64,000 bases of DNA. Origin: Halorarum salinum. Its GTDB lineage: Archaea > Halobacteriota > Halobacteria > Halobacteriales > Haloferacaceae. The notes beneath the pieces are model-generated. The model was not told where the DNA came from, searched no databases, and saw nothing but the letters and a program-made list of their open reading frames with translations. Made by a program: the position numbers and the translations under genes. Positions within the stretch are counted from its first letter, which is position 1. Each line of letters begins with the position of its first letter. The stretch is taken from contig NZ_CP058579.1 in the NCBI RefSeq assembly GCF_013402875.1, forward strand, positions 3,782,001 to 3,846,000, given 5' to 3'. Of this stretch, positions 16,406 through 25,691 are shown piece by piece.

Positions 16406-16747
16406 ATAGCAACCGAAGAAGCTCCGTCCTTCGACGATCTCGACCCGGTCGAGTCGCCGGAGGCGAACGACGACGACGAACCGGTCATCAAACTCGACGC
16501 GGGCGAGGCCATCGTGGCCGAGGTCCGCCACGTCGAGCCCAACGTGGGCAAGTTCGACAACACGGTGCTGCACCTCACCCAGGAGGGCGACCCGTGCCGG
16601 ATGTGGTCGAACGCGACCATCGACCGCCAGCTCGACGCAGCCGACGTCTGCCCCGGTGAGACCATCGGGATCAAGAAAAGCGAGGAGCAGTACACTTACG
16701 AGACCGACGACGGCGAGGAGCGCGAGGCGTTCGACTACGAGGTATAG
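16406..16747 (+). pseudogene. Remnant of a haloarchaeal mobile-element gene, start codon lost
   Basis: A GC-rich open frame. A natural N-terminus would be ATEEAPSFDDLDPVESPE, but the codon in front is ATA (16406-16408) where ATG is expected. The frame then runs 112 residues through VRHVEPNVGKFDNTVLHL and DRQLDAADVCPGETIGI to a stop at 16747. A GTG at 16514 could still start a 77-residue product. The sequence is reminiscent of small conserved proteins on haloarchaeal proviruses and plasmids (recalled, not searched). It sits at the far side of the tRNA-Ala island. Confidence 0.5.
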
Positions 16748-17157
16748 GTGCGCGGCGGTGATGACCGATGGCGCACGCGAACCGGATGCGCGGCGTCCTC
16801 GGTGACTACGCCAACATTTCACCGGTTCGGTTGGCGAACTCGAACCGACCGGCGTCGAGTACAATCCGGACGATACCGCTCCGTAGTCGTGGGACCTCGG
16901 ATCCGGCCTGTCCGAGGCGGATCGTGACTGGCCCGGCTACCTCTCTCCTGCGTCAGCGTGGGCCGGTCGAAGAATGATCTTCGCGCGGCGGTGGTCACCT
17001 GGCTATCTTCTCAAGCAGGCGCGGTCGACGTGCGTCCATCCCTCTCTCGCTGAAGGGAGCGCCCGATGGGGAGGCGGCACGCGAGAGGCCTCTTGTGGGT
17101 CCGAGCGCGCGCCTCCCTATTGTTTTGCTGAAGAAAACTGTCGTCGAGGTGATGACG
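16748..17157. other. Island end, no intact gene
   Basis: 410 bases without a convincing gene. It begins with a short frame MTDGAREPDARRPR from 16760 that stops after 14 codons, probably another broken gene. The rest is mixed GC with no recognisable product, ending at the pilin gene stop. It is likely decayed mobile DNA between the tRNA-Ala island and the host chromosome. Confidence 0.4.
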
Positions 17158-17592
17158 TTAGTTGCTCGGCGTGCTGCCTTCAGCAAGTGCCTGCGAGTTA
17201 CTACCGTCCTGCGAGGTCCAGATTACTCTTACAGTTTCATCGGTCCCAACTTCCCTCAGGACAGCGGAGTCTCCAGAACTGATGCCCTCCGATAAGCCGT
17301 TGAATGCGGTGGTATTGCTCTCTGCACTGATCGTCAAGTTCCCGGCGTTGTCGTCACTTATCGTCGCACCACCAGAGTGCGTTGCAGTTACGTTGTAATC
17401 GCCATCAACATCGTCGTATTCATAGTCGAAGTCGAAATTCGCGTTCGGCGCGGTGTCGCCGAGGTTGTTCCCCAGCCCGAGGACGAACGTCCCGATCACT
17501 GCCGCGAGGATCACCGTGATCGCGACCATCAGGATGACGCCGATGACCGGCGACACAGCCCGTTCGTCCGTGAACAGCTTGCTGAATTTCAT
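17158..17592 (-). CDS. Type IV pilin
   Basis: Structural subunit of an archaeal type IV pilus, used in surface adhesion and biofilm formation. 144 residues from ATG 17592. The N-terminus MKFSKLFTDERAVSPVIG carries the class III signal; cleavage by PibD is expected before AVSPVIG, leaving the hydrophobic helix GVILMVAITVILAAVIGTFV for assembly. The rest is a small Asn/Asp/Thr-rich head domain with N-glycosylation sequons such as NVT and NTT. The preceding longer frame has no coding character, so I use the internal ATG. No pilus assembly ATPase is nearby, so assembly would use machinery encoded elsewhere. Confidence 0.88.
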   Translation of the reverse strand: MKFSKLFTDERAVSPVIGVILMVAITVILAAVIGTFVLGLGNNLGDTAPNANFDFDYEYDDVDGDYNVTATHSGGATISDDNAGNLTISAESNTTAFNGLSEGISSGDSAVLREVGTDETVRVIWTSQDGSNSQALAEGSTPSN

Positions 17593-18072
17593 TGCAACCG
17601 GATGGAGACTGAATATACTGATAAATCTAACCGTCCGATTTTCAGGTACGATAAAAAGGCGGTTGCCCTTCGAAATCGACGAAGAGGGCGAGGGACGGTT
17701 CGAGCGGCGCCCGTTCACGAACGCCGTGGCTCGTCGTGGAGGGTTCCCTCTACGAATACGTGTTCCCCCGCTATCAGATTCGAGGTCCGAGGAACGGAGG
17801 TCTCCCGAGGGGGACGGACTCACACTCTCAGTAATCCGGTAGTGTCCGTCCGCGTTGCCACGACGATTCGACCGACGGGGACGGGTCGTCGACGGCGCGT
17901 GCCTCGACCGCGCGAACGCCCTCCGCGGGGTTCCTGCCGATCCGCCCGCGGTGCTCCTCGTTCCGCTGCTCTCCGATGGAGACCGTTCGCCACGCCTGCT
18001 GGAGACGGTAGGGGGGATTGCCGGGTGCGGATAGTTGATTGCCGGATGTCGTTTACGTGGTGCCGGAGACAT
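17593..18072. other. Pilin upstream region, no gene seen
   Basis: About 480 bases between the pilin and the small zinc protein. On the minus strand, an AT-rich segment (gatttatcag, about 17616-17625) lies about 30 bases ahead of the pilin ATG and is a plausible TATA box. The remaining GC-rich sequence has open frames on both strands but none with a credible start, composition or product. Confidence 0.35.
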
Positions 18073-18080
18073 ATTTAAGC
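18073..18080 (+). promoter_or_regulatory. TATA box of the small zinc protein gene
   Basis: atttaagc, a strong match to the haloarchaeal TATA consensus, about 40 bases before the ATG at 18117, predicting a 5' UTR of roughly 10-15 bases. Confidence 0.55.
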
Positions 18081-18116
18081 ACGGGTGACGATGTGAGTAA
18101 CAGCAGGAGCGGAATC

Positions 18117-18287
18117 ATGGACTGCTCGCAGTGTGAAACCAGCGAGGGGGTGTTGATGCACGTCGATTACACCGACGGGAACGCGGAGGAACTTCCGTTG
18201 TGTGGGGACTGTCGGGAGGAGTTCGAGCACGGGGGCTTCATCTCCGATCTCGAACCCGTGGAGGAGCACGGCGAGTTTCGATCCTGA
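18117..18287 (+). CDS. 56-residue zinc-ribbon protein
   Basis: A small acidic protein with two CxxC pairs: CSQC at 3-6 and CGDC at about 29-32, with a beta-rich spacer (HVDYTDGNAEELPL). This is the four-cysteine zinc-knuckle plan frequent among haloarchaeal micro-proteins. A strong TATA box lies upstream. It precedes the CetZ gene in the same direction by about 210 bases, too far to claim cotranscription. No specific function is known. Confidence 0.7.
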   Translation: MDCSQCETSEGVLMHVDYTDGNAEELPLCGDCREEFEHGGFISDLEPVEEHGEFRS

Positions 18288-18495
18288 GGCGACGCTGTAC
18301 GGGATGCACCGCGTGGACGAGGAGAAGTGGAGCGACGGACTCCGGATCGGTCCGACCGGGTGAGGCCGGCGTACGGTCGCCTCGGCCGGCGCCTGACTCT
18401 CGACCGACGGTTTACGTAGTAGTCACCGCTTAGTGACGGCCTCGCGGGGAACTCAGTACATAACTAACGGGTTCCGTACCGCCGGTATCCCCACC

Positions 18496-19671
18496 GTGAA
18501 GATCGCACTGATCGGGTTCGGGAACGCCGGCGGAAAGGTCGCCGACGAGGTCTTCGCCTACCAGACCGAGGTCGGGCGATCGCTCTGCCGGTCGATACTG
18601 GCGGTCAACTCCGCACGCGTCGACCTGGCGCGGATCGAACGCGTCCCCGACGACGACCGCATCCTGATCGGTCAGACGGACGATCGCGTGAAGGGTCACG
18701 GCGTCGGAAGCGACCCCGAACTCGGCGGGGAGATCACCCGCAAGGACCTCCACGAGATCGAGCGGGCGATCGACGACGTGCCGATCTACGACGTCGACGC
18801 GTTCCTCGTCGTCGCCGGACTCGGCGGCGGGACCGGGAGCGGCGGCGCGCCGGTGCTCTGTTCCGCGCTCCGTGAGACCTACCGGGAGCCCGTCTACGGG
18901 CTCGGCATCCTCCCGAGCGAGGAGGAGGGCGGCCGCGCGTCGTTCAACGCCGCCCGGTCGTTCCGATCGTTCGTCGACGCGACGGACAACCTCGTCGTCT
19001 TCGACAACGACGCCTGGCGGGCCCACGACGACTCCGTGGGCGCCGGCTACGAGCGGACGAACCGCGAGATCGCAAAGCGCGTCGAGACGCTGCTGTCGGC
19101 CGGCAGCGTCGACGGCCCCCGGGTGTCCGAGAACGCGATGGACGCGAGCGACGTCAGGCGGACGCTCGCGACCGGCGGGATCGCCACCGTCGCCTACGCC
19201 GAGACCGACGTCGAGCGGTCGACGCGGGACTCGAGGGGACTGCTCTCCCGGTTCCGGAACGGCGAGTCCGAGGGGGAGACCGACACCGCGAAGAAGATCA
19301 GCGGCCTGGTCCGGCAGGCGGTCCAGTCCCGGCTCACCTGCCCGGCGGACGTGGCGTCGGCCGAGCGGTCGCTGATCGTCGTCACCGGGCCGCCCGAGGA
19401 GCTCTCGCGCAAGGGGCTCGAGAGCGCCCGCCGGTGGGTCGAACAGCGGACCGACAGCGTCGAGGTGCTCGCCGGGGACGGCCCGCGTCCGTCCGCAGAG
19501 ACGGTGTCCGCGGTCGTCCTGCTCTCGAACGTGACCGACGTGCCCCGGATCGAGCGACTCCAGTCGCAGGCGGTCGACGCACAGGAGAACGTCGAGGCGC
19601 AGGCCGCGACGCGCCAGGAGGAGATCCAGCAACTGATCACCGACGAGGGCGGCAGCCTCGACCCGCTGTGA
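18496..19671 (+). CDS. cetZ: CetZ-type tubulin/FtsZ superfamily GTPase
   Basis: A 391-residue cytoskeletal GTPase. The start is GTG 18496, giving the family's typical opening VKIALIGFGNAGGKV; an upstream in-frame TTG would add 21 atypical residues. The nucleotide-binding T4 loop GGGTGSG is at 110-116, with T1 at 8-13 and the segment SFNAARSF near the T5 region. In haloarchaea CetZ proteins control cell shape and motility development, while FtsZ1 and FtsZ2 drive division. Which CetZ paralog this is cannot be told without alignment. The C-terminal tail is Gln/Glu-rich (ATRQEEIQQL). Confidence 0.9.
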   Translation: MKIALIGFGNAGGKVADEVFAYQTEVGRSLCRSILAVNSARVDLARIERVPDDDRILIGQTDDRVKGHGVGSDPELGGEITRKDLHEIERAIDDVPIYDVDAFLVVAGLGGGTGSGGAPVLCSALRETYREPVYGLGILPSEEEGGRASFNAARSFRSFVDATDNLVVFDNDAWRAHDDSVGAGYERTNREIAKRVETLLSAGSVDGPRVSENAMDASDVRRTLATGGIATVAYAETDVERSTRDSRGLLSRFRNGESEGETDTAKKISGLVRQAVQSRLTCPADVASAERSLIVVTGPPEELSRKGLESARRWVEQRTDSVEVLAGDGPRPSAETVSAVVLLSNVTDVPRIERLQSQAVDAQENVEAQAATRQEEIQQLITDEGGSLDPL

Positions 19672-19813
19672 GCCTCCGTTCGTCGGTCGGCGACGGTCGT
19701 CCCCCGCCGCCGGGCGCGCCCGGCGGTCCCGACCGTGACCCGGCCCCTTCCCGCACTTTCACTTTCACTCCGCTAGGCCGACCTACAAGTCACTCCCCCT
19801 CCACGACGGAGGT

Positions 19814-19993
19814 ATGAGCGCGACCGTCACCGCACCCGAGCGTATCGACGTCGAGGGCCCCACGCGCGCGAGCATCGACGTGACCGAGTCGACGTCCGCG
19901 GAGATCCGGGCCTTCGCCGACCGCAACGACTGCGACATCCACCTGGAGCGGCGCGGCGGTCGGACCTACCTCGTCGCGGTCGCGGACCGGTAA
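19814..19993 (+). CDS. Small conserved-looking protein, unknown function
   Basis: A 59-codon ORF with strongly GC-ending codons. The product alternates beta strands and one helix: IDVEGPTRASIDV, then STSAEIRAFADRNDCDIHLE and RRGGRTYLVAVADR. It resembles half of a small alpha/beta domain such as a SpoIIAA- or HalOD1-like unit, but no family is assigned. The downstream gene is convergent. Coding character supports it being real. Confidence 0.5.
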   Translation: MSATVTAPERIDVEGPTRASIDVTESTSAEIRAFADRNDCDIHLERRGGRTYLVAVADR

Positions 19994-20133
19994 GCCGGAA
20001 CCCGGGCCGAGGACGCGAACGGCTCCCGGACCCCGTCGGCCGATACCGTCCGGGTCGACCCCGTCCCGACCGCTCCGGTCGCTCGCCCGCTGGCACCTCG
20101 CCCGTCGATCGGTGGACGGTCGGCGGGGACCGG

Positions 20134-20613
20134 CTACGTCCCGTCCCGGAACTCGTACTCGTCCTCCGGCTCGTCGTCGGCGAAGAACCCCCACGTCTCG
20201 TCGTCGCGGGGGAGGTACTCGTTCTCGAGCATCTCGGAGACGACCCGGCCGAGCGTGTCGAGTTCGTCCTCGACGAGCGCGACGACGTCGACCTCGAACT
20301 CCTCGCGCGCCTCGTCGGGGACCTCGGGCGCGCGGTAGCCCACCTCGTCGCTGGCGGGGTCCCAGTAGAAGTCGAACCGGTCGATCAGTTCGAGCCGGAC
20401 CACCGTCCCGAACTCCCCCTCGGAGAGCTCCGTCCCGTCCGCCCACTCCTCGAAGGCGTCCGCCCAGGCGCCGTCGCGGAGGACGCTCTCGAGCTCCGCC
20501 CTGCGGTAGTCGTCGCCCGGATCGTCGTCCTGCTCGGCGACGGCCTCGTAGTTCTCCCGGGACTGTGGGCCGCGTAGCGACGGCGGGTCCGGCACCTCGA
20601 CGTCGAGGGTCAT
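20134..20613 (-). CDS. Conserved-looking acidic protein, unknown function
   Basis: A 159-residue, highly acidic cytoplasmic protein, started at MTLDVEVPDPPSL (20613) because the upstream extension lacks coding character. Visible features are a helical Asp/Glu-rich middle (RRAELESVLRDGAWADAFEE), a beta segment GTVVRLELIDRFDFYWDP, and a C-terminal EDELDTLGRVVSEMLENEYL helix. No cysteines and no membrane segments. It lies head-on against the 59-residue ORF and upstream of the RNB ribonuclease on the same strand. Function unknown. Confidence 0.65.
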   Translation of the reverse strand: MTLDVEVPDPPSLRGPQSRENYEAVAEQDDDPGDDYRRAELESVLRDGAWADAFEEWADGTELSEGEFGTVVRLELIDRFDFYWDPASDEVGYRAPEVPDEAREEFEVDVVALVEDELDTLGRVVSEMLENEYLPRDDETWGFFADDEPEDEYEFRDGT

Positions 20614-20728
20614 GCCCGTACGTTCGCACGCCTCGGTGATGTGTCTTCGCTCCGTTCCGCGGCGACCTAGATGGCCCCGTTCCGGCGACGTGCGCGGGCC
20701 AGTTCCGAGGGCCGCCCCCACGGGTCGC

Positions 20729-22072
20729 CTACTCGGGCACCGTCTCGGGCGTCTCGTGGGTCGCCTCCGCGGGGTCCTCGACGACCTCGAGCCCGCGGTT
20801 GTTCACCGCGTAGGGGTCGAGCCCGACCTCCTGCATGAACTGCTTGTAGAGGCGCTCGACCGTCTCGCCGTCCTTCTGCTTGCGGGACGCGCGGTCGCAC
20901 AGTTCCAGGAGGTCCTCGGGCACGTCGTTCGTGTGGACGATCCAGTGGTTGACCAGGTCCGACAGGCGCCGGATGGGCGAGGTGAAGTGGCCGTAGATGT
21001 CGAAGTTGAGCGCGTGGTGGCCGCCGAACGGGTCGTTCATGTACTTCGCGCGGGGCATCACCTTCAGCACGGCCCGCTGGATCTTCGAGAGCGCGCGGTC
21101 GGGCGCCTCCTCCAGCGCGGCGTTGACGGCCTTCCGGGGGTCGTCCCACGAGTCGCCCGGGATGGAGACGCCCTCGGTCTCCTGGATCTCCCGGAGCGCC
21201 TCGTTCCACTGGTCGGGCGTCGGCTGGGGGTGGACGCGGTACATCGCCTCGACCCCGCGGTTCCACATCAGCTCGTGGGTGACCGCCTTGTTCGCCTTCA
21301 GCATGCACTCCTCGATGATGGTGTGGGCGCGGTCGCGGCTGGGGTTGAGCACGAGCGAGCCGTCCTCCTTGCGCTGTTCGTGCATCCGGTTTGCCACCTC
21401 GTAGGCGAGGACGTTCTCCTCGTGGAGCGGGGGGTCGGGGTCGTCGAGCCGCGCCTCGCACTGCGAGTAGGTGAGCCGCTCGTCGGAGTTGATGACCGAC
21501 TTGTAGATCTCCAGGTCCTCGAACGAGAGCGTCTCCCTGTCGAGGTGCATCTCGACGGTGTGGGCCAAGCGGTCCTCCTCGGGCACGAGCGAGCAGACGG
21601 TCTCGGCCAGCACCGGCGGGAGCATGTGGACCGTGTAGGCCGGGAGGTACACCGTGTTGCAGCGCTTCACGGCCTCCTCCCACATCGCGGACTCGGGGTG
21701 GACGTAGTGGGAGACGTCGGCGATGTGGACCCACAGCGTGTACTCCTCCTCGCCCTCCTCGATGGAGATGGCGTCGTCGAAGTCCTGGGCGTCGATCGGG
21801 TCGGTCGTCCAGGTCGTCAGGTCCCGGAGGTCCCGTCGCTCGTCGACCGCGTCGGCGATCTCGTCCTCCACGCCCTCGGTGCGCTCCCGGGCCTCGCGTT
21901 TCACCGCGGGCGGGAACTCGTCGTGGAGTTCGAACTCCTCGAACAGGTCATCGCGTTTGTTCTCGAGGTGACGCGCGAGGTCCTCCGTAATCGTGACGGG
22001 GCCCTGACCCTCGGCGGTACCCGCGGCCGCCTGCTCGTCCCGGTCGGACTCCTCCGGAGAAGGTTCGGTCAT
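20729..22072 (-). CDS. RNB-domain exoribonuclease (RNase R/II family)
   Basis: Predicted 3'-5' processive exoribonuclease. 447 residues from MTEPSPEESD (22072), which gives the usual haloarchaeal length; the upstream extension is not coding. The catalytic metal-binding aspartates are in TDPIDAQDFDDAIS (Asp91, Asp97, Asp99, Asp100). Later conserved segments are VHIADVSHYV and HFTSPIRRLSDLVNHW (the RNB SPIRR motif). There are no clear N-terminal cold-shock domains and no C-terminal S1 domain, consistent with the short haloarchaeal RNase R-like enzymes. The 221 bases upstream hold no gene. Confidence 0.92.
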   Translation of the reverse strand: MTEPSPEESDRDEQAAAGTAEGQGPVTITEDLARHLENKRDDLFEEFELHDEFPPAVKREARERTEGVEDEIADAVDERRDLRDLTTWTTDPIDAQDFDDAISIEEGEEEYTLWVHIADVSHYVHPESAMWEEAVKRCNTVYLPAYTVHMLPPVLAETVCSLVPEEDRLAHTVEMHLDRETLSFEDLEIYKSVINSDERLTYSQCEARLDDPDPPLHEENVLAYEVANRMHEQRKEDGSLVLNPSRDRAHTIIEECMLKANKAVTHELMWNRGVEAMYRVHPQPTPDQWNEALREIQETEGVSIPGDSWDDPRKAVNAALEEAPDRALSKIQRAVLKVMPRAKYMNDPFGGHHALNFDIYGHFTSPIRRLSDLVNHWIVHTNDVPEDLLELCDRASRKQKDGETVERLYKQFMQEVGLDPYAVNNRGLEVVEDPAEATHETPETVPE

Positions 22073-22293
22073 GACGGCGGCTACGGGGGAGCGGTACGTA
22101 GGCGTTTTGGGGTGCGCGCGGCCGTCGAAGCGGGCGAGACCGGGCGAATCGCGAGCCGGGGCGGCATCCCGGTCGGACGGCGGGTCGATCGCCGTCCTCC
22201 GGCGACCGTGCGAACCGGGCTCGGCACCGCGCCGTGGCCCCGACGCGTTCGATGAACTCGTCCGGACGTTACGGGGATCCGCGACGGGATCGG

Positions 22294-24372
22294 TCACGCA
22301 TCGTCGGGATCCGTCGCGGGGAGCGTGAACGAGAACGTCGTCCCCTCGCCGGGCACGGAGTCGAGCCACAGTTCGCCGCCGTGGCGCTCGACGATGCGTT
22401 CACACAGCGCCAGTCCGATCCCCGTGCCCTCGTACCGGTCGCGGCTGTGGAGCCGCTGGAACACGTCGAACACGCGATCCGCGTTGTCCGGATCGATGCC
22501 GATCCCCTCGTCGCTGACGGAGACGACCCACTCGTCGCCGTCACGCTCGGCCTCGAAACGGACGCGTGGGGGTCCGTCGCCGGAATACACGATGGCGTTG
22601 TCCAGCAGGTTCTGGAGCACCTGCCGCAGTTGGCCACGGTCCCCCCGGACGCGCGGGAGCGGTTCGGCCGCGATCTCGGCGTCGCTCTCCACGATCCTCA
22701 TCTGCAGGTCCTCACGGACGTCGACGAGCACGTCCCCGAGATCGACCGGCTCGAACGGCTCGCCCCGCGTCTCGACGCGCGAGTACGCGAGCAGACCGTC
22801 GATCATGTTCCGCATGCGGTCGGCGCCGTCGACGGCGAACTCGAGGAACTCCCGGCCGTCCTCGTCGAGCTCGTCCCCGTACCGGCCCTCGATCAACTGG
22901 AGGTAGCTCGACACCATCCGGAGCGGCTCCTGGAGGTCGTGGGAGGCGGCGTACGCGAACTGTTCGAGGCGCTCGTTCGACTCCTCCAGTTTCCGCTGGT
23001 ACTCCCGCCGGTCGGTGATGTCGTGGATGTAAACGGACAGTCCGGACTCGGAGGGGTACACGTTGTACTCCAGCCAGGCGTCGAGCTCGTCGTCGTACTG
23101 CTCGAAGTTCGTGTGTTCCTGCGTGTCCAACGCTCCGTCGAACTCCTCCCCCAGCCGGCCGCCGGCTCGCTCGGGGAACGTTTCACGGAGGGACTGCCCC
23201 AGAAGCTCGTCCTCGGAGTGCTGGAACAGCTCCGCTGCGCGTTCGTTGAGGTGGGTGAACCGTCGGTCCTCGTCGAGCGCGAAGAACGCGTCGGAGATTC
23301 GTCCCAGGATCTCACCCAGTTCCGTCCGGAGTTCCGACCTTCGCCGTTCGAGCCGTCGCTCCCGTTCCCGCCGGTCGGTGACGTCCTCGATCACGACGAC
23401 CGTTCCGCCGTCACCCGAGGGGATCCCATCGAGCGGAACCGCGGTGATCGAGAGCCACCGGTGATCCCCCTCGGGCCGGTCGATTCGGCACTGGAAATCG
23501 TGGACGGACTCTCCCGTCTCGCTCACCCGCGTCCACGGTCTCCTCCCGCCGGGAACGAGTTCGCCCTCGGCGTCGTACAGCGCCCTCGACTCGGCCGGGA
23601 GGTCCCCCAGATCGGCCTCGTTGATCTCGAGGAGGGCGAGTGCCTGCCGGTTCGCCCGCACGAACGTCCCGTCGGAGTCGATCACCGAGATTCCGACCGG
23701 GACGGTTTCGAGGATCTGCTCGGTGAGGTCGCGCTCCCGGCGGAGCCGTTGTTCGTACTCCCGCTGTTCGGTCATGTCGCGGGTTACCTTCGTGAACCCC
23801 CGGAGCGTGCCGTCGACGTCCCGGATGGCAGTGATGACGACGTCCGCCCAGAACCGCGAGCCGTCCTTGCGGATCCGCCAGCCCTCGTCCTCGACTCGGC
23901 CCTCCTCCGCCGCGGTCTCCAGGTTCGACTCCGGCACCCCCTCCTCGATTGCGTCCTCGGTGTAGAACGTGGAGAACGGCTCGCCGACGATCTCCCCCTC
24001 CGAGTACCCCTTGATGCGCTTTGCGCCCTGGTTCCAACTGACGACGGTGCCGTCGGGATCGAGCATGAAGATCGCGTAGTCCCTGACGGCGCTCACGAAC
24101 GCGCCGAACTCCTGCAGTTTGGACCGCTGATCGGGGAAGTCGACCTCGTTCGCCGGCTGCCACCAGACCCGGCTTCCATCGGCGAGCTCCCTGGTTCGGA
24201 GCTCGCCGAGTTCGACGAGCCTGGACAGGTTCCGTGCCACGTTCCGTTCGGCGTCCCCTAGTCGTTCCGCGATTTCCGCCGTCGTGAAGGGCGTACACTG
24301 CCCACCGGACCGGGAGGCGTAGCGCCGTAACTGCGCCCGAGTATCGTCCAGCTCCGAACTGGAGGAATCCAT
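22294..24372 (-). CDS. PAS-sensor histidine kinase with N-terminal winged helix
   Basis: A 692-residue soluble sensor kinase. An N-terminal winged-helix-like segment (FTTAEIAERLGDAERNVARN) is followed by three PAS domains (roughly 95-215, 220-335 and 350-465). The HisKA dimerisation domain has phospho-acceptor His478 in AASHDLQEPLRMV. The ATPase domain has the N-box NLLDNAI and glycine box YEGTGIGLALC near the C-terminus. No membrane segment is present, so it senses an internal signal. No response regulator is adjacent, as is usual in haloarchaea. The start at 24372 fits the domain layout; an upstream extension is unlikely. Confidence 0.92.
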   Translation of the reverse strand: MDSSSSELDDTRAQLRRYASRSGGQCTPFTTAEIAERLGDAERNVARNLSRLVELGELRTRELADGSRVWWQPANEVDFPDQRSKLQEFGAFVSAVRDYAIFMLDPDGTVVSWNQGAKRIKGYSEGEIVGEPFSTFYTEDAIEEGVPESNLETAAEEGRVEDEGWRIRKDGSRFWADVVITAIRDVDGTLRGFTKVTRDMTEQREYEQRLRRERDLTEQILETVPVGISVIDSDGTFVRANRQALALLEINEADLGDLPAESRALYDAEGELVPGGRRPWTRVSETGESVHDFQCRIDRPEGDHRWLSITAVPLDGIPSGDGGTVVVIEDVTDRRERERRLERRRSELRTELGEILGRISDAFFALDEDRRFTHLNERAAELFQHSEDELLGQSLRETFPERAGGRLGEEFDGALDTQEHTNFEQYDDELDAWLEYNVYPSESGLSVYIHDITDRREYQRKLEESNERLEQFAYAASHDLQEPLRMVSSYLQLIEGRYGDELDEDGREFLEFAVDGADRMRNMIDGLLAYSRVETRGEPFEPVDLGDVLVDVREDLQMRIVESDAEIAAEPLPRVRGDRGQLRQVLQNLLDNAIVYSGDGPPRVRFEAERDGDEWVVSVSDEGIGIDPDNADRVFDVFQRLHSRDRYEGTGIGLALCERIVERHGGELWLDSVPGEGTTFSFTLPATDPDDA

Positions 24373-24607
24373 CGGGAAGGTCTTCGTATCGTCCCGTATA
24401 CACCTAGCGGTTGCACGCCGGCACGGTTTCTCGGCGGGACGGGTTGCCTTGCCGACCCCGAAGCGAGGTCCGGCGCGATGGTTCGACGATCGGGCGTTCA
24501 CGGCGTACTGCCCACGACGCGTCGCGAACCCGTATCGGATCGCCGAGATCCGGCGTCACTCCGGGGGTCCGGGGCGCCGGTGACCGGAGGCGGTCCCCGA
24601 GCCGGGA

Positions 24608-24958
24608 TCACTCGCCCCGCGCGTCCCGGTCGCCCTCCGCGCCGGATCCGGATGCCCCGGGCCCCGCCGCGCCGTACCGCTCCCGAACCGCCCCCTGGTA
24701 CGCCCGCAGGAACTGCGCCGGACCGGTCCGGCCGTCGCGGTCCCGTTCCACGTCCACCAGCAGCGACTCGAGGTCCCCCCGCGGCTGGTGGCACAGTTCG
24801 CGGTGGCACGGCTTGCAGAGGTACTCGAACTCCTTGCCGTCCCGCTCCCAGCGGTTCCCCTCCTTGTCGTACTCGCGGGCGTTCCGGCGGGAGAGGGAGT
24901 CGCCACACGCGATACAGACGACCGATTGTTCGCCCCGGTTGGACCGGCCGCGCCACAT
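24608..24958 (-). CDS. Zinc-finger protein with HNH-like arrangement
   Basis: A 116-residue basic protein beginning MWRGRSNRGEQSVVCIACGD. It has CxxC (CIAC), then a charged helix (YDKEGNRWERDGKEFEYL), then CKPCHRELCHQ, giving two CxxC pairs plus histidines, a layout seen in HNH-type or zinc-ribbon nucleic-acid-binding proteins. The tail is Gly/Ala-rich. Catalytic histidines of HNH nucleases are not certain here, so nuclease activity is not claimed. It is divergent from the PUA-domain gene. Confidence 0.7.
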   Translation of the reverse strand: MWRGRSNRGEQSVVCIACGDSLSRRNAREYDKEGNRWERDGKEFEYLCKPCHRELCHQPRGDLESLLVDVERDRDGRTGPAQFLRAYQGAVRERYGAAGPGASGSGAEGDRDARGE

Positions 24959-25118
24959 GTACCGAACTGGGGCCGCCGGGAACTTAGCGATTTTCGTGCG
25001 ACCAAGTGACAGTCCGTTCGCCGGAGGTGTTCCGGTCGACGTCGGGCGACCGCCCGACCGGCGCCCGCGCGGCGGCCGGAACGGGCGATTTATCCCCGAT
25101 ACGGACCCAACCCGAGAC

Positions 25119-25598
25119 ATGGACGTGAAATCCCGCCACCACCTCCGGAGCGACGCCGTCTCGGAGATCCGCGAGACGCTCGCCGATCGGCTGGGGATCG
25201 ATCTCGGGGGCGACGCCTTCGAACTGGTGGAGCTGACCGACTCGGCGTTCGACCTCGTCCTCGTGGACGGCGACCCGGACGTGCTCTACTACGGGGACGA
25301 GCCGTTCGTGACCGTGCGCGGGGCGAACGACCACCCGCCCGAGCGCGGCGTGGTGACCGTCGACGCCGGCGCCATCTCGTTCGTCTCGGACGGCGCGGAC
25401 GTGATGCGGCCCGGCATCACCGAGGCCGACGAGGGGATCGCGGAGGGCGACCTCGTCGTGATCGCCGAGGAGACCCACGGGAAGGCGCTCGGCATCGGGC
25501 GCGCGCTGGTGGACGGGTCGGAGATGGTCGGCGACTCGGGGAAGGTCGTGAAGTCGCTCCACCACGTCGGCGACGAACTGTACGAGTTCTCGGTGTGA
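25119..25598 (+). CDS. PUA-domain RNA-binding protein
   Basis: A 159-residue protein. Residues about 75-155 form a PUA domain (RGVVTVDAGAISFVSDGADV, PGITEADEGIAEGDLVVIA, THGKALGIGRAL), which binds RNA, often tRNA or rRNA. The N-terminal half (KSRHHLRSDAVSEIRETL) is the pre-PUA domain of archaeal MCT-1/Tma20-like proteins. Eukaryotic relatives act in translation reinitiation and ribosome recycling. The start at 25119 matches the compact family form. Confidence 0.88.
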   Translation: MDVKSRHHLRSDAVSEIRETLADRLGIDLGGDAFELVELTDSAFDLVLVDGDPDVLYYGDEPFVTVRGANDHPPERGVVTVDAGAISFVSDGADVMRPGITEADEGIAEGDLVVIAEETHGKALGIGRALVDGSEMVGDSGKVVKSLHHVGDELYEFSV

Positions 25599-25691
25599 GT
25601 CCCGTTCGAATCTGACTTCGCTGCCGCGATCGAACGTCGCCGTGGTGGTTCTCCGAACGGATGATGGCGGACCACCACTGCTCGACCAATT

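Noticed and set aside
16514-16747. A separate 77-residue gene from GTG 16514
   Set aside because: The coding character extends 108 bases upstream in the same frame, so I treat it as part of a gene that lost its start codon.
14664-17157. Possible att repeats of the tRNA-Ala 3' end
   Set aside because: No second copy of the tRNA 3' sequence was found by eye in the island, so no integration boundary is claimed.
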